The notes beneath the pieces were generated by a model, which had not been told where the DNA came from, searched no databases, and saw only the letters and a program-made list of their open reading frames with translations. A stretch of 64,000 bases of DNA from Paramarasmius palmivorus (Eukaryota; Basidiomycota; Agaricomycetes; Agaricales; Marasmiaceae). The translations under genes were made by a program, and so were the position numbers. The stretch lies in assembly GCA_037176845.1 (NCBI GenBank), contig JAYKXP010000002.1, forward strand, positions 744,001 through 808,000. The letters are read 5' to 3'. Positions 24,433 to 35,766 of this stretch are shown here, piece by piece (within the stretch, counting starts at the first letter, position 1; each line of letters begins with the position of its first letter).

Positions 24433-25980
24433 TATTTTCAGTAGCGGCTGCAAGAAACGTCGAAACTCAATAGCCGGGAAAACACTCGAATGACGCTCAG
24501 CGCTCAGGAACGGAGGTAGAAGGTAGAAGACAAGATAAAACAAAGGGGAGTGCACTAAGACTCGAGTAGATCTATCAGTACCAGCGGCACCATGTACCAT
24601 ACGCGTCGAGTTGAACAATGAAGTTCAAGTAAAGGATTTGCTCACCGGCGTGTGTGAGCAGGTACGCCTTCGAAGTCTCAAAGGTCTGAAAATGTTTAAA
24701 AGCGATATTTCTACTGTGATAACTTGGGGTGAATACTCAATACATGACAGTCACTATAACAATATCATATCAAGCAGTTCAATATAAAGTAGTACTTACA
24801 GGCTATAAAGAAAGCGGGAGTTGGAGAAAGGACACACCGATATCGCCAATACGACTACTAATGCAAATCCTCATCTTATTATACGCCACTCTAGATTCAG
24901 CTTTGAAAGCTAATGTTCACCACTTCACTCAATCTCACGACCGGTGTCAAGAACAAGTCCTTACAAGCGTAGTACTCGCTATATTTAGACAGGGAGATTT
25001 TGAAATATCAACGGAGTTGAGACACAACAATACTAACTATCTTCGAAGACACAGCGGTTGACGAAACCACTTACACGGAACGTTGCTGGCACACACTCAG
25101 TTTTATTTGAGCTCTTCAACTACAGCTTGAATATACCCCATCAAAGCTAGATGTATAGGCGATGTATGAAATTTCCGGAACGAATCGATTGGAACCGAAT
25201 TAGAGTGAGTCGTCCTGTATGGTAAACAAGAAACGTGACACTCAGCACCTCCGGATGGCTTCGAGCAACCGCCTCGAGATGTTGGTCACTCCGCAGACGA
25301 ACAAACATGGTCCTTTCTAGGCATAGTCAAAACGAAGGGGTGACCGGAACACATTGGCCTACCATACGGGAGGTTTAGTTCGGCTGATTATACAGAGACT
25401 GACAGTGGTGGGATCTAGTGCTGTGGGTCGGGAACCATCGCTGTCAGTGAGAATTTTAGGGAACACTGGTCGGACTTCTCGACTCGGAATTTTGTCGTGA
25501 TATGAGGCGCTGAAGGATGAACAGAACTGAGAATCTTTATGGCACAAGACGCGAGAGGATTTGGGTGAGCCCTAGCTCCTATGTCCAAACAGGTCCGTAT
25601 TGGTTGTTGGGCGAGGGCTGGCGGATTGGCTGGGTACATGTTCGGGTGTGGGTGAGGTGACGCATTGATTTCAAGGGCAAGTTAGGCTTTCCGACGGATT
25701 GCAACGCATTATTGGCTAGTTTTTTCATGATTACTAAGGGGAGAATGGAATGGGGATGTGGGTCCTCAGAGCAGGTCGAAGCTGAAACCAGGCAAGAATT
25801 TGTTGGCATTCAGATTTCGAGTGTCAGCCAGCGCCAAAGTTGTACAGGGTCACAGCCGCGAGGTAATTACTCTTTCACGGGAGTGTACTCGCTCCTCTTC
25901 GGGAACGTCAAATAGTCGGGCTGATTTCGGTTGAGCAGGTGCGTGTCGAATGCGTGTTCCCAAGAAATACGGATGATAAC
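24433..25980. other. Intergenic, no gene seen
   Basis: About 1.5 kb with only short overlapping frames and no family motif. Its right end joins repeat copy B. Confidence 0.5.
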
Positions 25981-26439
25981 GGTGATGAAGGTGCGGAATA
26001 TCCATACTACAATGAACTTCCTTACCCGCTCTCACGACGGCATGCACAACACTAAGGTTGCTCTACGACCTGTCAAGAATATAAGGACTCGGTAGCACCA
26101 AACGCGGACTGACATATTACCATTTGTCTCGAGTTCTAACAGCTTCCTGAATTGTGTTTCCAGAACAAGATACCAGGCTCCTATTCCAAGTGACGTTGAT
26201 TAGGGAATATCCCTGGTCAGATAGTACATTTAACAACAGAACTTAAATGCGTCCTACCTGACGTTTTGGTTGTGTAAAATGGACTTATCGGCACAGCGTG
26301 CACTTCGTAAATAAATTGTTCGCCAGACTGATAAGAAACTCAGTAGACGGCGGAATTGAATCGTAGACGAACTTACTGCTCCGAGGCCCACTGGATGATA
26401 CCGTGGCTTGTTTCTGGTGGAGCACTGACATACTCCAGC

Positions 26440-26825
26440 TCAATGTATCCTCAGACGACATCGCTTCTTCAAAACATCAAAATCGTGGCGGAATCGATGG
26501 GGTAAATCCAGGGGTTTCAGGGTGCCAAGGGAAGCGTTGTTTGTATAATGTGAACTAGGGATGACGGCCTGTCCGGCAATCCAAGCGGTGAACACATTGA
26601 CTGGGTCTTGTTTCGATGTTGTGCTCATGGGTGTTCACTATTTTGTCTAAATGAACGACGTGACGACACATAAGAGATGAGAAAATGGCAACACTTGCGA
26701 AGCACTCACCTAGCTACAGCAATCGCGAAATGGGTCTTCATTGATATTTTGCCCTGAATGTGAGAAGTGTACGCCGCCCATATGCCCTCGGTAACCCTGG
26801 ATGGATCCAATTCAGCCGCCGACAT
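26440..26825 (-). CDS. Unrecognised 99-aa two-exon ORF divergent from P450 copy B
   Basis: Exons 26710-26825 and 26440-26623 sum to 300 nt, the same as in copy A; the intron is 86 nt against 90 nt in copy A. The protein opens MSAAELDPSRVTEG and contains DPVNVFTAWIAGQ. A few residues differ from copy A, yet no stop or shift appears in either. The family is unknown. Confidence 0.42.
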
Positions 26826-27342
26826 CGAAACCGCATGAGAGGAACTGACGCAAAAAGACGAGTGTAAGACCTAGGTGATATGGTTCCAACAAATCACGGC
26901 CTTCCAAAACGGTTTAGAGTGGTCCTTCTGTCCTTAGTTATAGACGCGATACGGTCTGTGTAGGGCTGAACGGGGCTAGTGCCGTACGATGTCGTACTGT
27001 ATCCACTAAACCAGCGAACCTGAAGGTCCTGTATGCTACTAGCTTGTGCGCCCAGGTCGGAGACTCGCGGTGAGCTCGGGAATATTGAATGTGTCCGCTG
27101 TATTTGAAGACTTTTCGGGATGTAGATCTAACGCGGAGAACGGTGTTCAAACGGTGTTGGTGGACGGTGAGAAAGAAATAAATTCAAAATTTCCGCGGCT
27201 TCAAGTTTTGCATTCAGTACTAACCGGTACTAACACCCTGGCCTCATCTTGACCCCATTCTCCAAGGATATCCAAATTCACTTAAGAATGGACACCAAAT
27301 CGATGCGATACCGCATATTCTTGCGTTTCGGCGATTTCTGCG

Positions 27343-29356
27343 ATGCTGTTGACAGTCTGTGGATGCATCGCGCTAGCCTGGCTCTACGTCAGGCTGCATC
27401 GTCGTTTTCAGCTTCCACTACCTCCTGGTCCTTTCAGTTCTCTTCCTATCGTCGGAGTCCTTTGGGACCATCCAAAGACTGAGTTCTGGAAAACCTATGC
27501 AGATTGGGGGCGAAGATATGGTAAGCTCAGGTCAAGTTCGGTGCCTTCGTTCTAACCCAAGCTTGTTTTCACAGGTCCGAAAGGGCTTATTTCGTTCCAC
27601 ATTCTTGGCCGAAGGATCATTGTTGTCAACTCGAAAAAGGTCACCGATGACTTGTTCAGCAAACGGTCCAGTAACTACAACGATCGACCATTTCCACCCA
27701 TGTCTGGTGTTCTTATGAAGCGCGAGAAGAGCCCGTTCTACATGTACGTGAAATATGCCTTTTCTTTCTGTCAATGTCACTCAATTGCATATAGCTCGTA
27801 CAACGAACGCTTCAGAAAATACAGACGATTAATGCAACGCGCCATGAACTCGTCGGCGTCACGGGCATACTGGGGTATGGAGGAAGATGCAGCAAAACAC
27901 ACCATTGGCCAAATCATCGAATCCCCCGAAAAGCTATTCCAGCACATCCGGAGTAACTCAGCGTTCATCATCATGAAGCTCACCTACGGGTACACAATTA
28001 GCGACCACAACGATCATTTCGTTGAAAATGCTGAGAAGGCTATCAAGATAGGATCATTGGCAGCCGCCCCTGGAAAGTGGTTGGTTGACTCTATTCCTAT
28101 ACGTGAGTAGCTCTCGATAGGGCCGCGTTTTATCTTTATCTGATGGTCTCTCAACCTAGTACGTTTCCTACCGGATTGGTTCCCAGGTGCAGGGTTCAAA
28201 AGGCAAGCAAAGGTCTGGAGCGAATTTATGCACAATCAGACCTTGAAGCCCCATCAATGGGCCAAGAGTCAAATGGTACTCTTTGAGATTCCCGTCGTGA
28301 TGAACCCATCTAATTTTCCCAACAGGAAAAAGGCATAGCCGAACCGTCGTTCACATCCAATCTCTTGCAAGACGCAAATGGTGGCATTACAACCGATGCC
28401 GAGCTCGAAGATTACGTGCTTTGGACCGCAGGTGCTATGTATGGTGCTGGTGCCGATACAGTTGAGTTGTTTCGTACGGGGTTTTGAACAGTAGGACTAA
28501 ACCCATTCTAGACAGTATCCGTCATGAGAACGTTTGTGTTCTGTATGCTGACGAACCCGGCCGTACAAGAGAGGGCCCAGAGAGAAATCGACGCATTCAT
28601 TCAGGAAGAGCGCCGCCTGCCTAATTTGAAAGACTGGTCCCAAGGTGCACTTCCATTCCTAAACTGTATTCTATTGGAAGTTCTACGATGGCATCCTGTG
28701 AGTAAAATATCCCTCGGTGTTCGACGGTCCATTACTAACGCATTTTATAGCCCGTCCCTATGGGGCTTTTCCATGCAACCGCTAACGACGATGTATACGA
28801 GGATTACCTCATTCCAGCAAAAACTACGATCATAGGAAATATGTAAGTCTTCAGAAACCATCAAACAGGCATGAATAGCTAACGGAACATAGATGGGGCA
28901 TCTTACATGACGACAGCAGTTATCCCAATCCAGACATATTCGACCCAGATCGTTTCACTGGTCTCGATGGACGAAGCAAGGAAGACGATCCCAGAGAAGT
29001 GATTTTTGGTTTCGGACGCAGGTAATTTTTCGTTACCTCTCTCTCTTTTTCCATCCTCTGATAGAGACGCAATCCCAGAATATGCCCAGGCCGTTACATC
29101 GCTGAAGCATCTGCGTGGATACAAATGGCCCTGATGCTGGCGTGCATGAGTATTGAGAAAGCAGTCGACGAAAATGGGCAGGTACTGGAGCCTGAGCTTG
29201 CCTGTTCGACAGCTTTGGTGAGGTGAGTAGTCCAAGGTTTCTTGGTGAAAGGATGTAATTTCTAATGTTCCCTATAGCTTCATACAGCCCTTCCCGTACA
29301 AAATTGTGCCTCGACAGAAAGGCGTTGAATTAGTGAAGCTGTCAACGAAAGCATAA
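27343..29356 (+). CDS. Cytochrome P450 monooxygenase, intact copy B (511 aa)
   Basis: Ten exons (27343-27520, 27575-27743, 27795-28102, 28160-28275, 28326-28460, 28512-28697, 28751-28842, 28893-29021, 29079-29222, 29278-29356) sum to 1536 nt, 511 aa. Landmarks: an N-terminal helix, the hinge LPLPPGP, SYNERFRKYRR (C-helix), ILRFLPDWFPGAGFKRQ, the I-helix YGAGADTT, ExxR in LEVLRWHP, PDRFTGLDGR and the heme loop FGFGRRICPGRY. Every feature of a working microsomal P450 is present, in contrast to copy A. It resembles P450-2 in architecture (both O-methylsterigmatocystin-oxidoreductase-like). It sits at the right edge of the cluster, probably as the functional survivor of a duplication. Confidence 0.93.
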
Positions 29357-30453
29357 ATTAACATGTAATATTCAATGTACTTATTTTGTAGGAATAGCTA
29401 CCAGCACTCAACCACCCAGCCCTACTATCAACGTCAACGTTTAGCGCTGCAGCGCTCAGCTTCTTTCTACTGTGATGCCCACATGAAGAGCAATAGGATA
29501 AGCGCCGAAAGCCTGGCGGGCGCTCAACTACTCTTCTCTTTTACTTCCATGTCGTTTTGAGCCTCTCGAAAAGATACACGCATATGTCCCTTTCGAGCAC
29601 TTCAGAAAAACTGGAAAATTCAAGGACAGGGGATAGTCAACTGCAAGATTGGTGATTCTCATCCTGCCTGCGGCCTGGACTCCGATACTGTTGAAAATTC
29701 AACGTTTAACCTGAAGCTTAATATTTAATCCTTAGGTGCGTTGCTCACTCGCTTCAACGCGTACCGCTTATTCACATTTTTGTAGCTACTGGGTCGCTTG
29801 GTTTCTCGCTATTCTTGGTGAGATTCAAGATGGTGGAAAGTATGGCGTCAGATTTTATCAGAAAACCAACTCCAACTCGACTCATCCAACTTTGACATGT
29901 TTTGCCGACATGATGCACCAACTCCGACTTTTTCTCGTAGTCCGCTCCCCAGCTCCGACTTTTGATACATGTTCCGAGCCTCCCCACCAGCTTGAGGCAG
30001 GGCTCATCCAACTTACATACATCCAGGTTTCAAGTCGAGTTCCGTGTGTTAATTACACAAATAAATGCCTTGAATGCTCTGAATTTATATATCGCCTTCA
30101 CAACAATAGGCTAGTGATAGCCAGGCCTGGCAACACCAATTCGTATATATGTGGAAATGAACTCCTGCAAAAAGCCTGGGAGCTTCCGACTATTCGAATC
30201 CATGTGCAGCTTCGAGATGTCAACAGCCAGCTTCAAGAAATCAACAGCCGACTTCAAGAAATCAACAGCCAACTTTAGGAAACCAACATCTGGCTAGCGA
30301 GCCGAACATGTAGTAATACCAGATGGTCAAATCCTTATTACCGTGTCCCAAAGGAGTGAAAGTGGTTCCTAGCTACGGGTACATATCTTACACTATACAT
30401 TCTTAACTCTTGACTCATGAGTGAATATCGAGTCATTTTCATACGAACCGACG
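29357..30453. other. Intergenic with short repeated motifs
   Basis: About 1.1 kb right of the duplicated P450. Around 29865-30010 the phrase CCAACTCCGACTTT and close variants recur. A 21-bp tandem array follows at 30209-30292. A long frame (29736-30278) exists but has no family features and seems to follow the repeats. Confidence 0.5.
30209..30292 (+). repeat. 21-bp imperfect tandem repeat, about four units
   Basis: Units of the form (G/A)CTTCAAGAAATCAACAGCC recur head to tail, the outer ones diverged. The 21-bp period is a multiple of three. No gene context was recognised. Confidence 0.8.
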
Positions 30454-32339
30454 TCAAAATTGACCTGGAACAAATTGGCGTGCAATTGCTAGGGCATGGA
30501 CCCAGAGCACGATCACCGTATCTTTCTCTGGTCCGCGTTGCAAGGCACCCAGCCGCTGGTCCAGAATTCCCTCCAGATCATCGAGAGAAACAGAAATTTG
30601 TGGTGGGTCTACGCGCACTTCGTTGAGATGAGGAGGAGGTCCACCACGTCCAATCCACGAAGTACTTCCTTCCCGAGCGTAGTTTTGACGTAAAGCCCGA
30701 AGGAGCACATCCTCCTGAAGCCCTTCCCAATCCACGCCAAAAACTTCAAGCTCATCGTTGCTGAGATCGAGGTCGTTCATAGAATCCCTACGAAGCCCAC
30801 GCACCAGCATGTCAAAGCCAAAGATATCATCTGGGCTTCGGTTAGGTCCGTCTTGCATTGTGATTCTGTGCATGTTCCAACTGTGAACCCAAAATTCGAT
30901 ATGGGAGTTAATGATTGGCAGAAAGAGAAGTTGTAGAAGCCAAATATGATATGAATTGGTGATGTCAAGGCCAAAGTTGAGCTCTAGCTCTGTGAAGTTC
31001 TCATCCCAAGTAGCAGTGATTGCTACTCGAACATCAACCCAGAGCCGTTCAATGCGAACATTATGCACAGAACTGGATGAGAATAAGTCAGCATTATAGG
31101 GTAGCCACACCTTCAGACGTACCGGCCCCAGATGTAGGACCCTCGACCAATGCCTCGGAGATGTTCCATAAACGCAGCCACCAAGATGTTCTCCACTCCG
31201 TGATCTCCACGCAGTCGAGAGGGGATGCCATGAACAAGAATTGCTGCCAAAAACAATAATAAAACGGTCATGGCAGTATTATTGTTGCTGGCTTGCATTC
31301 CAGTGATGTATCGGGAATATCCGTCGATAAACCCGTGTATGATGATGCCCCACCGAATTAGCCCTATGGGATATAGGGGTCAGAATAATGAAAGAAGCAA
31401 GATATCGGTTTTACCATGGTGGCCATCGTGGTGCCAGAGGAAATTTGGCCCTGGCACGCTATATCTTCGACGTCGAATCCTAATGCGATCAAAAACTCGA
31501 TGGACTGGATCAATGCGGGAAAGAGACAGGCGAATCCGTTCATACGGAACAATGTGGCCCAAACGTCTGAGCATTCCATCCAATATCCGAATTCCTGCCC
31601 GGGAGTAATGAGATCGCAAGCGGTGTATGAGATCATCCAGCTCGTTATCAGAGATATCCGATAGATACCCTGAGGAAGCAGAAGGCGGATGGGCTTGAAC
31701 ATCATTGGGCAGATGTTCTGGCACCGGTATCGAGGGGTCTAAGATATCATCGTCTTCTTCTGAGGTCTCTGAGGGAAATGGATTTTGTCCTGGGGGAGCG
31801 ATCTCATGCTCCAGGAGAAGCTCGCGGACACGGGTTCTACTGATACCAAGAAAACGACTGATACCAGAGGTGGTTCTGTGTCTGTATGCCCAGCGCAGGA
31901 AGTCGGGATCGATGATTGTTCTCGGTCTTCCACGACCACCAGAGTATACACGGTATACCACGGTAGGGTATCCTGAATGTGTAGATTCCACGGCCCTTTC
32001 ATGAAGGACCCTGACGTCGCCTAGCATTATTTGTAGATTCGTTCGTAGCGTGTCCCACTCATCGCCACTTGAGAAAACGTGTGAATGCTGTAAAGCTGGC
32101 AATCAGTAACGTGAATGCTGAAGCGTTGGCATCTTCGCCTATGTTGTAAGGTAACTGACGTTCTCGGTAATCTGAGCAAACTCTTGCAAATCTTCTCCAA
32201 GGATTTGTAGTAGATAGGGCTCCGGCCGCTGGGAGGATTCAAGAAGAAGACTGCGGAATACATGGTAGTGTGCACGAAACGCATCTTCTAGGAGAGTTTC
32301 ATTGGTTTCGTTCGACGACGAGGGCTGCTGATCTGTCAT
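30454..32339 (-). CDS. Integrase-core (DDE) protein of fungal/animal transposon-derived type
   Basis: The ATG is at 32339. Exon 1 encodes an acidic leader. The next exon carries GGRGRPRTIIDPDFLRWAY and a helix-turn-helix-like SGISRFLGISRTRVRELLLEH. The catalytic core follows: WHHDGHHG (first Asp), GIIIHGFIDGYSRYITGMQASNNN, PSRLRGDHGVEN (second Asp) and, after an intron, GRSVHNVRIERLW (Glu). Then come a helical C-terminal region and a hydrophilic tail ending at 30454. These blocks match the integrase-core family found in many basidiomycetes and in some fish and corals. Introns near 31385-31430 and 31080-31130 join in frame and no stop interrupts the core, so it looks intact. No flanking terminal repeats were seen, so it may be domesticated rather than mobile. 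Confidence 0.8.
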
Positions 32340-32799
32340 GATCCATCGATTGTTGAGGTAGAGAAACGGCTAATAGCGTGGAAATTTCACCACGGACCTG
32401 CCAGGGTCTAGGCGTCTAGGCTTGAGAACGTGCTTTCCTTTTAAGTAACTCTTCTTCTATACGTACCTGCTCGTTCAGAGTCGGAGAACACAGAAAGACT
32501 TTCAAGAGCTAATTAGCTGTAGCAAGGTGCTAAGGAAGTTTCTGACCCACGTTCGTTCTTTCTTTCTTTTCAATAATTTTCTATTAATCGCGGTGTTTTC
32601 TTTTTTTCTTTCTTCTTTTAGCGAAAGCACGGTGCCGCTGCTACGCGGTCATGCTTTGATCTAGTGTTACGTGCTGTCCAGCAGGCCCCCAGCCACCGAT
32701 GTATAAATCTAGGAAGCGCTTTCCCTTGTTTCGCCCACTTTCGTTTCTTCCCAAGCACACCTCTGTTGTTCTAGGCCGCACCCTCTCCTTCAACCAACA
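32340..32799. promoter_or_regulatory. Divergent upstream region, integrase-core gene / unknown gene
   Basis: About 460 bp between two divergent start codons. It has T/C-rich tracts near 32555-32620 and a TATA-like TGTATAAAT at 32699. No other motif was recognised. Confidence 0.4.
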
Positions 32800-34197
32800 A
32801 TGGCTTCAGGAGGAAACGGCACACCCACGCTCCTCGACTGGGCGCCTCTCGCTCTGGGTGTCCCAGAAAGCATGTTTGAGAAACGTAGTGCGTCGTCATG
32901 TCTGGTTTTGTTTCTTGACCGTTTTGATTGACTTCTTCTCGCGGCAGTCCCATTCTCCTGTATTTTATATATTTCTATGAAGATGGGAGTACAGGCCGCC
33001 ACTGCCATCACCGTTAACATCCACCACCTCGATGCCCCTCTCCATTCTTTTGTTCTTTTACAGGGACAAAAGCGATTATGGATACCTTTGCTACTACAAA
33101 TTCTGCAATCAGCGCATTCCGAACTTGCACTCGACCAAGGACGAGACTTATTGAAAAACTTGCTTTCCCTGAAGTGGGCAAATTCCTTTGTCACGTCTTT
33201 GACGTCGCCCCCAAATCAAGGGAACATCGACAGGACTGATGAAAATGTCATCGGGGGGAGGCTTGGTGACTTCCTCACTGTTGCCGCACGAGCGGAACCG
33301 TGTCTCAATCCCTTCTCTTTGCCGCCTATCTCGGAATACGTCGTGCCGTCTGGTGACGATCTGGATGGATACGGTCCTCAATACTTGTTACATATCGAGG
33401 CCAAGCAGTCAACGATGCCCTCACCGACACTACCAAGTGTCCTCAGGGACCTCACATTGGCCCGCTTGCCCCCGACCCTCGTTCTTCCTCCGTTGTGCAG
33501 ATTCTTATCTGTGAAACCTGGCACCGAACAATCCCTCGTATGGCGGGTTCATCTTGACCAACCCGCCCAGACAGTCGAGCTCACACTACGCTCTCTGATC
33601 AGGAGACAAGGTCAATCCTTTTCAATGGCTCGATATTGCCGTCCAAATAAAATGGAACCTTTCTTCCACCAGACACGCAGGATTCTCTGCACTGTAGGAG
33701 CGCTCCACATATCTGGGTGCAATGATATTTCGCCATCTATGCGAAAGGCAGGCAATCTCCGACTTGGGTACTCGTACCCAAAACAAATTATTCCATGGAT
33801 CGTCTCATTTTCGGGACGTCTTCAAGATGATGGCCCGGATGGGTTAGCCTGGGGCATGAGGACCTGGGGCTACAAACTTCAATTTTTAATCTGGGTGATT
33901 GATGCCGCACAACGTTTGCGGTGGTCACCACTGCATATGAACTCATCTAACATATGTGCGTCTTCAATATGCTATAGAGGCTGCTACTGATGCTTATTTG
34001 GTTCAGCTATTATAAGGGCTCGGACCATTTGGATCGGCCTGGAAGCGTTATTTCGCTATCCAGATGGCTTTGTGTGGTTAAATGTTGCACCAAGGCAAAA
34101 TGCGACCAACCTTGTCGAAAAGGCTGCCGCTTCTTTCACATTTACTGAAGCTAACAACTGCCGAACTCTCATCCGTGAGTGTCTCGTGGAAAAGTAA
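32800..34197 (+). CDS. Unrecognised three-exon protein (427 aa)
   Basis: Exons 32800-32884, 32948-33955 and 34007-34197 sum to 1284 nt, 427 aa. The ATG lies 101 bp after a TATA-like box. The N-terminus reads LLDWAPLALGVPESMFEKL and then a membrane-like stretch (FSCILYISMKMGVQAATAIT). The middle is rich in short blocks such as GQKRLWIPLLLQILQS and ARLPPTLVLPPLCRFL; the last exon has TIWIGLEALFRYPDGFVWLNVAP. I do not know this family. The 1-kb open exon, the good splice sites and in-frame joins make it a convincing gene. It is divergent from the integrase-core gene. Confidence 0.68.
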
Positions 34198-34985
34198 ATT
34201 CGTTCTTGATTTCCTCCTTGATTTCTTGATATAGCTATGATTGCTATGAATATGATATATGTGGATGTGATAATATTACTGTGATGTGTCTAGTTGACAT
34301 GCAAGAGATTTTACTCATTTGCTTTGCGCTTTAAAATGTGCACGCCCTCAAACTAATTCGCACATCTTTACTATAATTATTATTGTGTTAGCTACATTCA
34401 CGGAAAACTCTCAAGGCTCGAGCAACGGTGAATGGCGCGCTAGTTCCTCCGACCATGACAAATCCCTGAGGGAATGCTAATATGGATGGAATGGAAGTAA
34501 ACCTCTGCAACTCTTCAGACTGATCTCCCAGTGGCCCAAAGTTTGATACGCTATCTCCGAAGGTTGGGTGTACGCCGAAGATACGGGCGAAGGTTCAAAG
34601 ATCATTGTTTGAGCCGACAAGATTGGGAAGATACCGCTGTCCCAAAGTTATGCGGATGTTGCTACTGGCATTGCGGAGTTCAGCGTTAGTATTGGACCTC
34701 CGAGATCGGATTTCAGGTGCTCGGGAGATGCGTGCGCAGGAGACGCGAAGTAATGCAACGAAGGCCTTGCGGAAACATAAACGAGATGTTTCCATCATCT
34801 CCGGTAAGGTAAAAAAGACTCACAGACAAACTTTTATTATCTGCTAGAATGTGGGTGACAGGATTTGAGAGGAGCACGTCTATGTATGTAGGAACGGAGA
34901 TAAGAATGAACCAATAGTGATTTCTCCAGACCGATGCACTAGAGGTCGACATCGTCAGTGAAATTAGACTACTCCAATGTCTCCC
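34198..34985. other. Intergenic, no gene supported
   Basis: About 790 bp. Short frames on both strands (for example 34605-34847 + and 34713-34991 -) overlap each other and have no firm family match. Confidence 0.4.
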
Positions 34986-35553
34986 ACTCACTTTCTAGTA
35001 CAGGAAGAGATGAATGCCATGACCATACCTGCCGTGACATTGAACGCCATTATCATCCATCGACACCTGCATAACCGGACCATTGTACTTTAGGAAAAGC
35101 TTGAGAGAGCAGGAATCATCTTCACGTCTCCTGAAATGCTGAAATCAGATCTCGTTCGAAAGTGTCCAAGATTAGACAAGGATACCTCACAATCGATATT
35201 GAAATCAAGATGTGTTCTGCGACGAGGCGCACCTTGTTTACACCTGGGGGCGAGCGTTCCGGGACTCCTTCAAGAATATAGGGGTTGTGCGTGTTCGGCT
35301 TCCGATGGCACGTCTACTGTTGTTGACAGTAACGCTGCAGGATGGGCCAGCTTTCGATTTTGTCCCTCGGTGCTTTGGGTTGGAGGATAGAAATCCGCGT
35401 TACAACCTCCGTTCTCGAAACCAACCTCAGGGCGGAAATAACAGTGTTGTATGCCGGTGTATTCATAGCGGAACCTGTCATATGACTATTGAGACGGGAT
35501 TGAAAATGCCCTCAAGCATGGGTCTAAGACGAGTATGCGGTGAGACTGAATAG
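34986..35553 (+). pseudogene. RecQ-like DNA helicase fragment
   Basis: The frame at 35212-35553 reads FCDEAHLVYTWGRAFRDSF, a superfamily-2 motif II (DEAH box) as in basidiomycete RecQ-like helicases, then LLLTVTLQDGP where motif III (normally TAT) is expected. Just upstream, in another frame, GIIFTSPEMLKSDLVRK matches the preceding helicase block. A frame change between them, the altered motif III and absence of motifs I and IV-VI show a broken fragment. Such helicase pieces are common near mobile or subtelomeric DNA in fungi. Confidence 0.65.
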
Positions 35554-35766
35554 AAGCTTTGAAATCACAGCTGACACAACCTAACATGAACGTGAGTATG
35601 ACCAATAAAAGATATGGTTAGAACTCACAGTACTCACAGGACGATATATTCAACTCTCGTTCCCCTTTCTATTCTCGTCAGGAGTGGCAACAGTCGTCGA
35701 TAAGCCCATAGTAACCTGGCGCCGCGGTGAGATTTCTCCAATCGATGACGGCGACATGGGGCTTAG

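Larger units (their letters stand above)
25981..29356 (+). repeat. Large direct repeat, copy B
   Basis: Counterpart of 378-3735 in the same orientation. It carries the intact versions of the divergent 99-aa ORF and the P450. Small indels between the copies occur in the non-coding leader, for example extra bases near 27145 and 26205 in copy B. Confidence 0.93.

Noticed and set aside
29736..30278. 180-aa plus-strand frame
   Set aside because: Its end is produced by the 21-bp tandem repeat, and the rest lacks domains or plausible splicing.
34713..34991. Hydrophobic minus-strand frame resembling a membrane-protein tail
   Set aside because: Overlaps other frames and could not be linked to any upstream exons.
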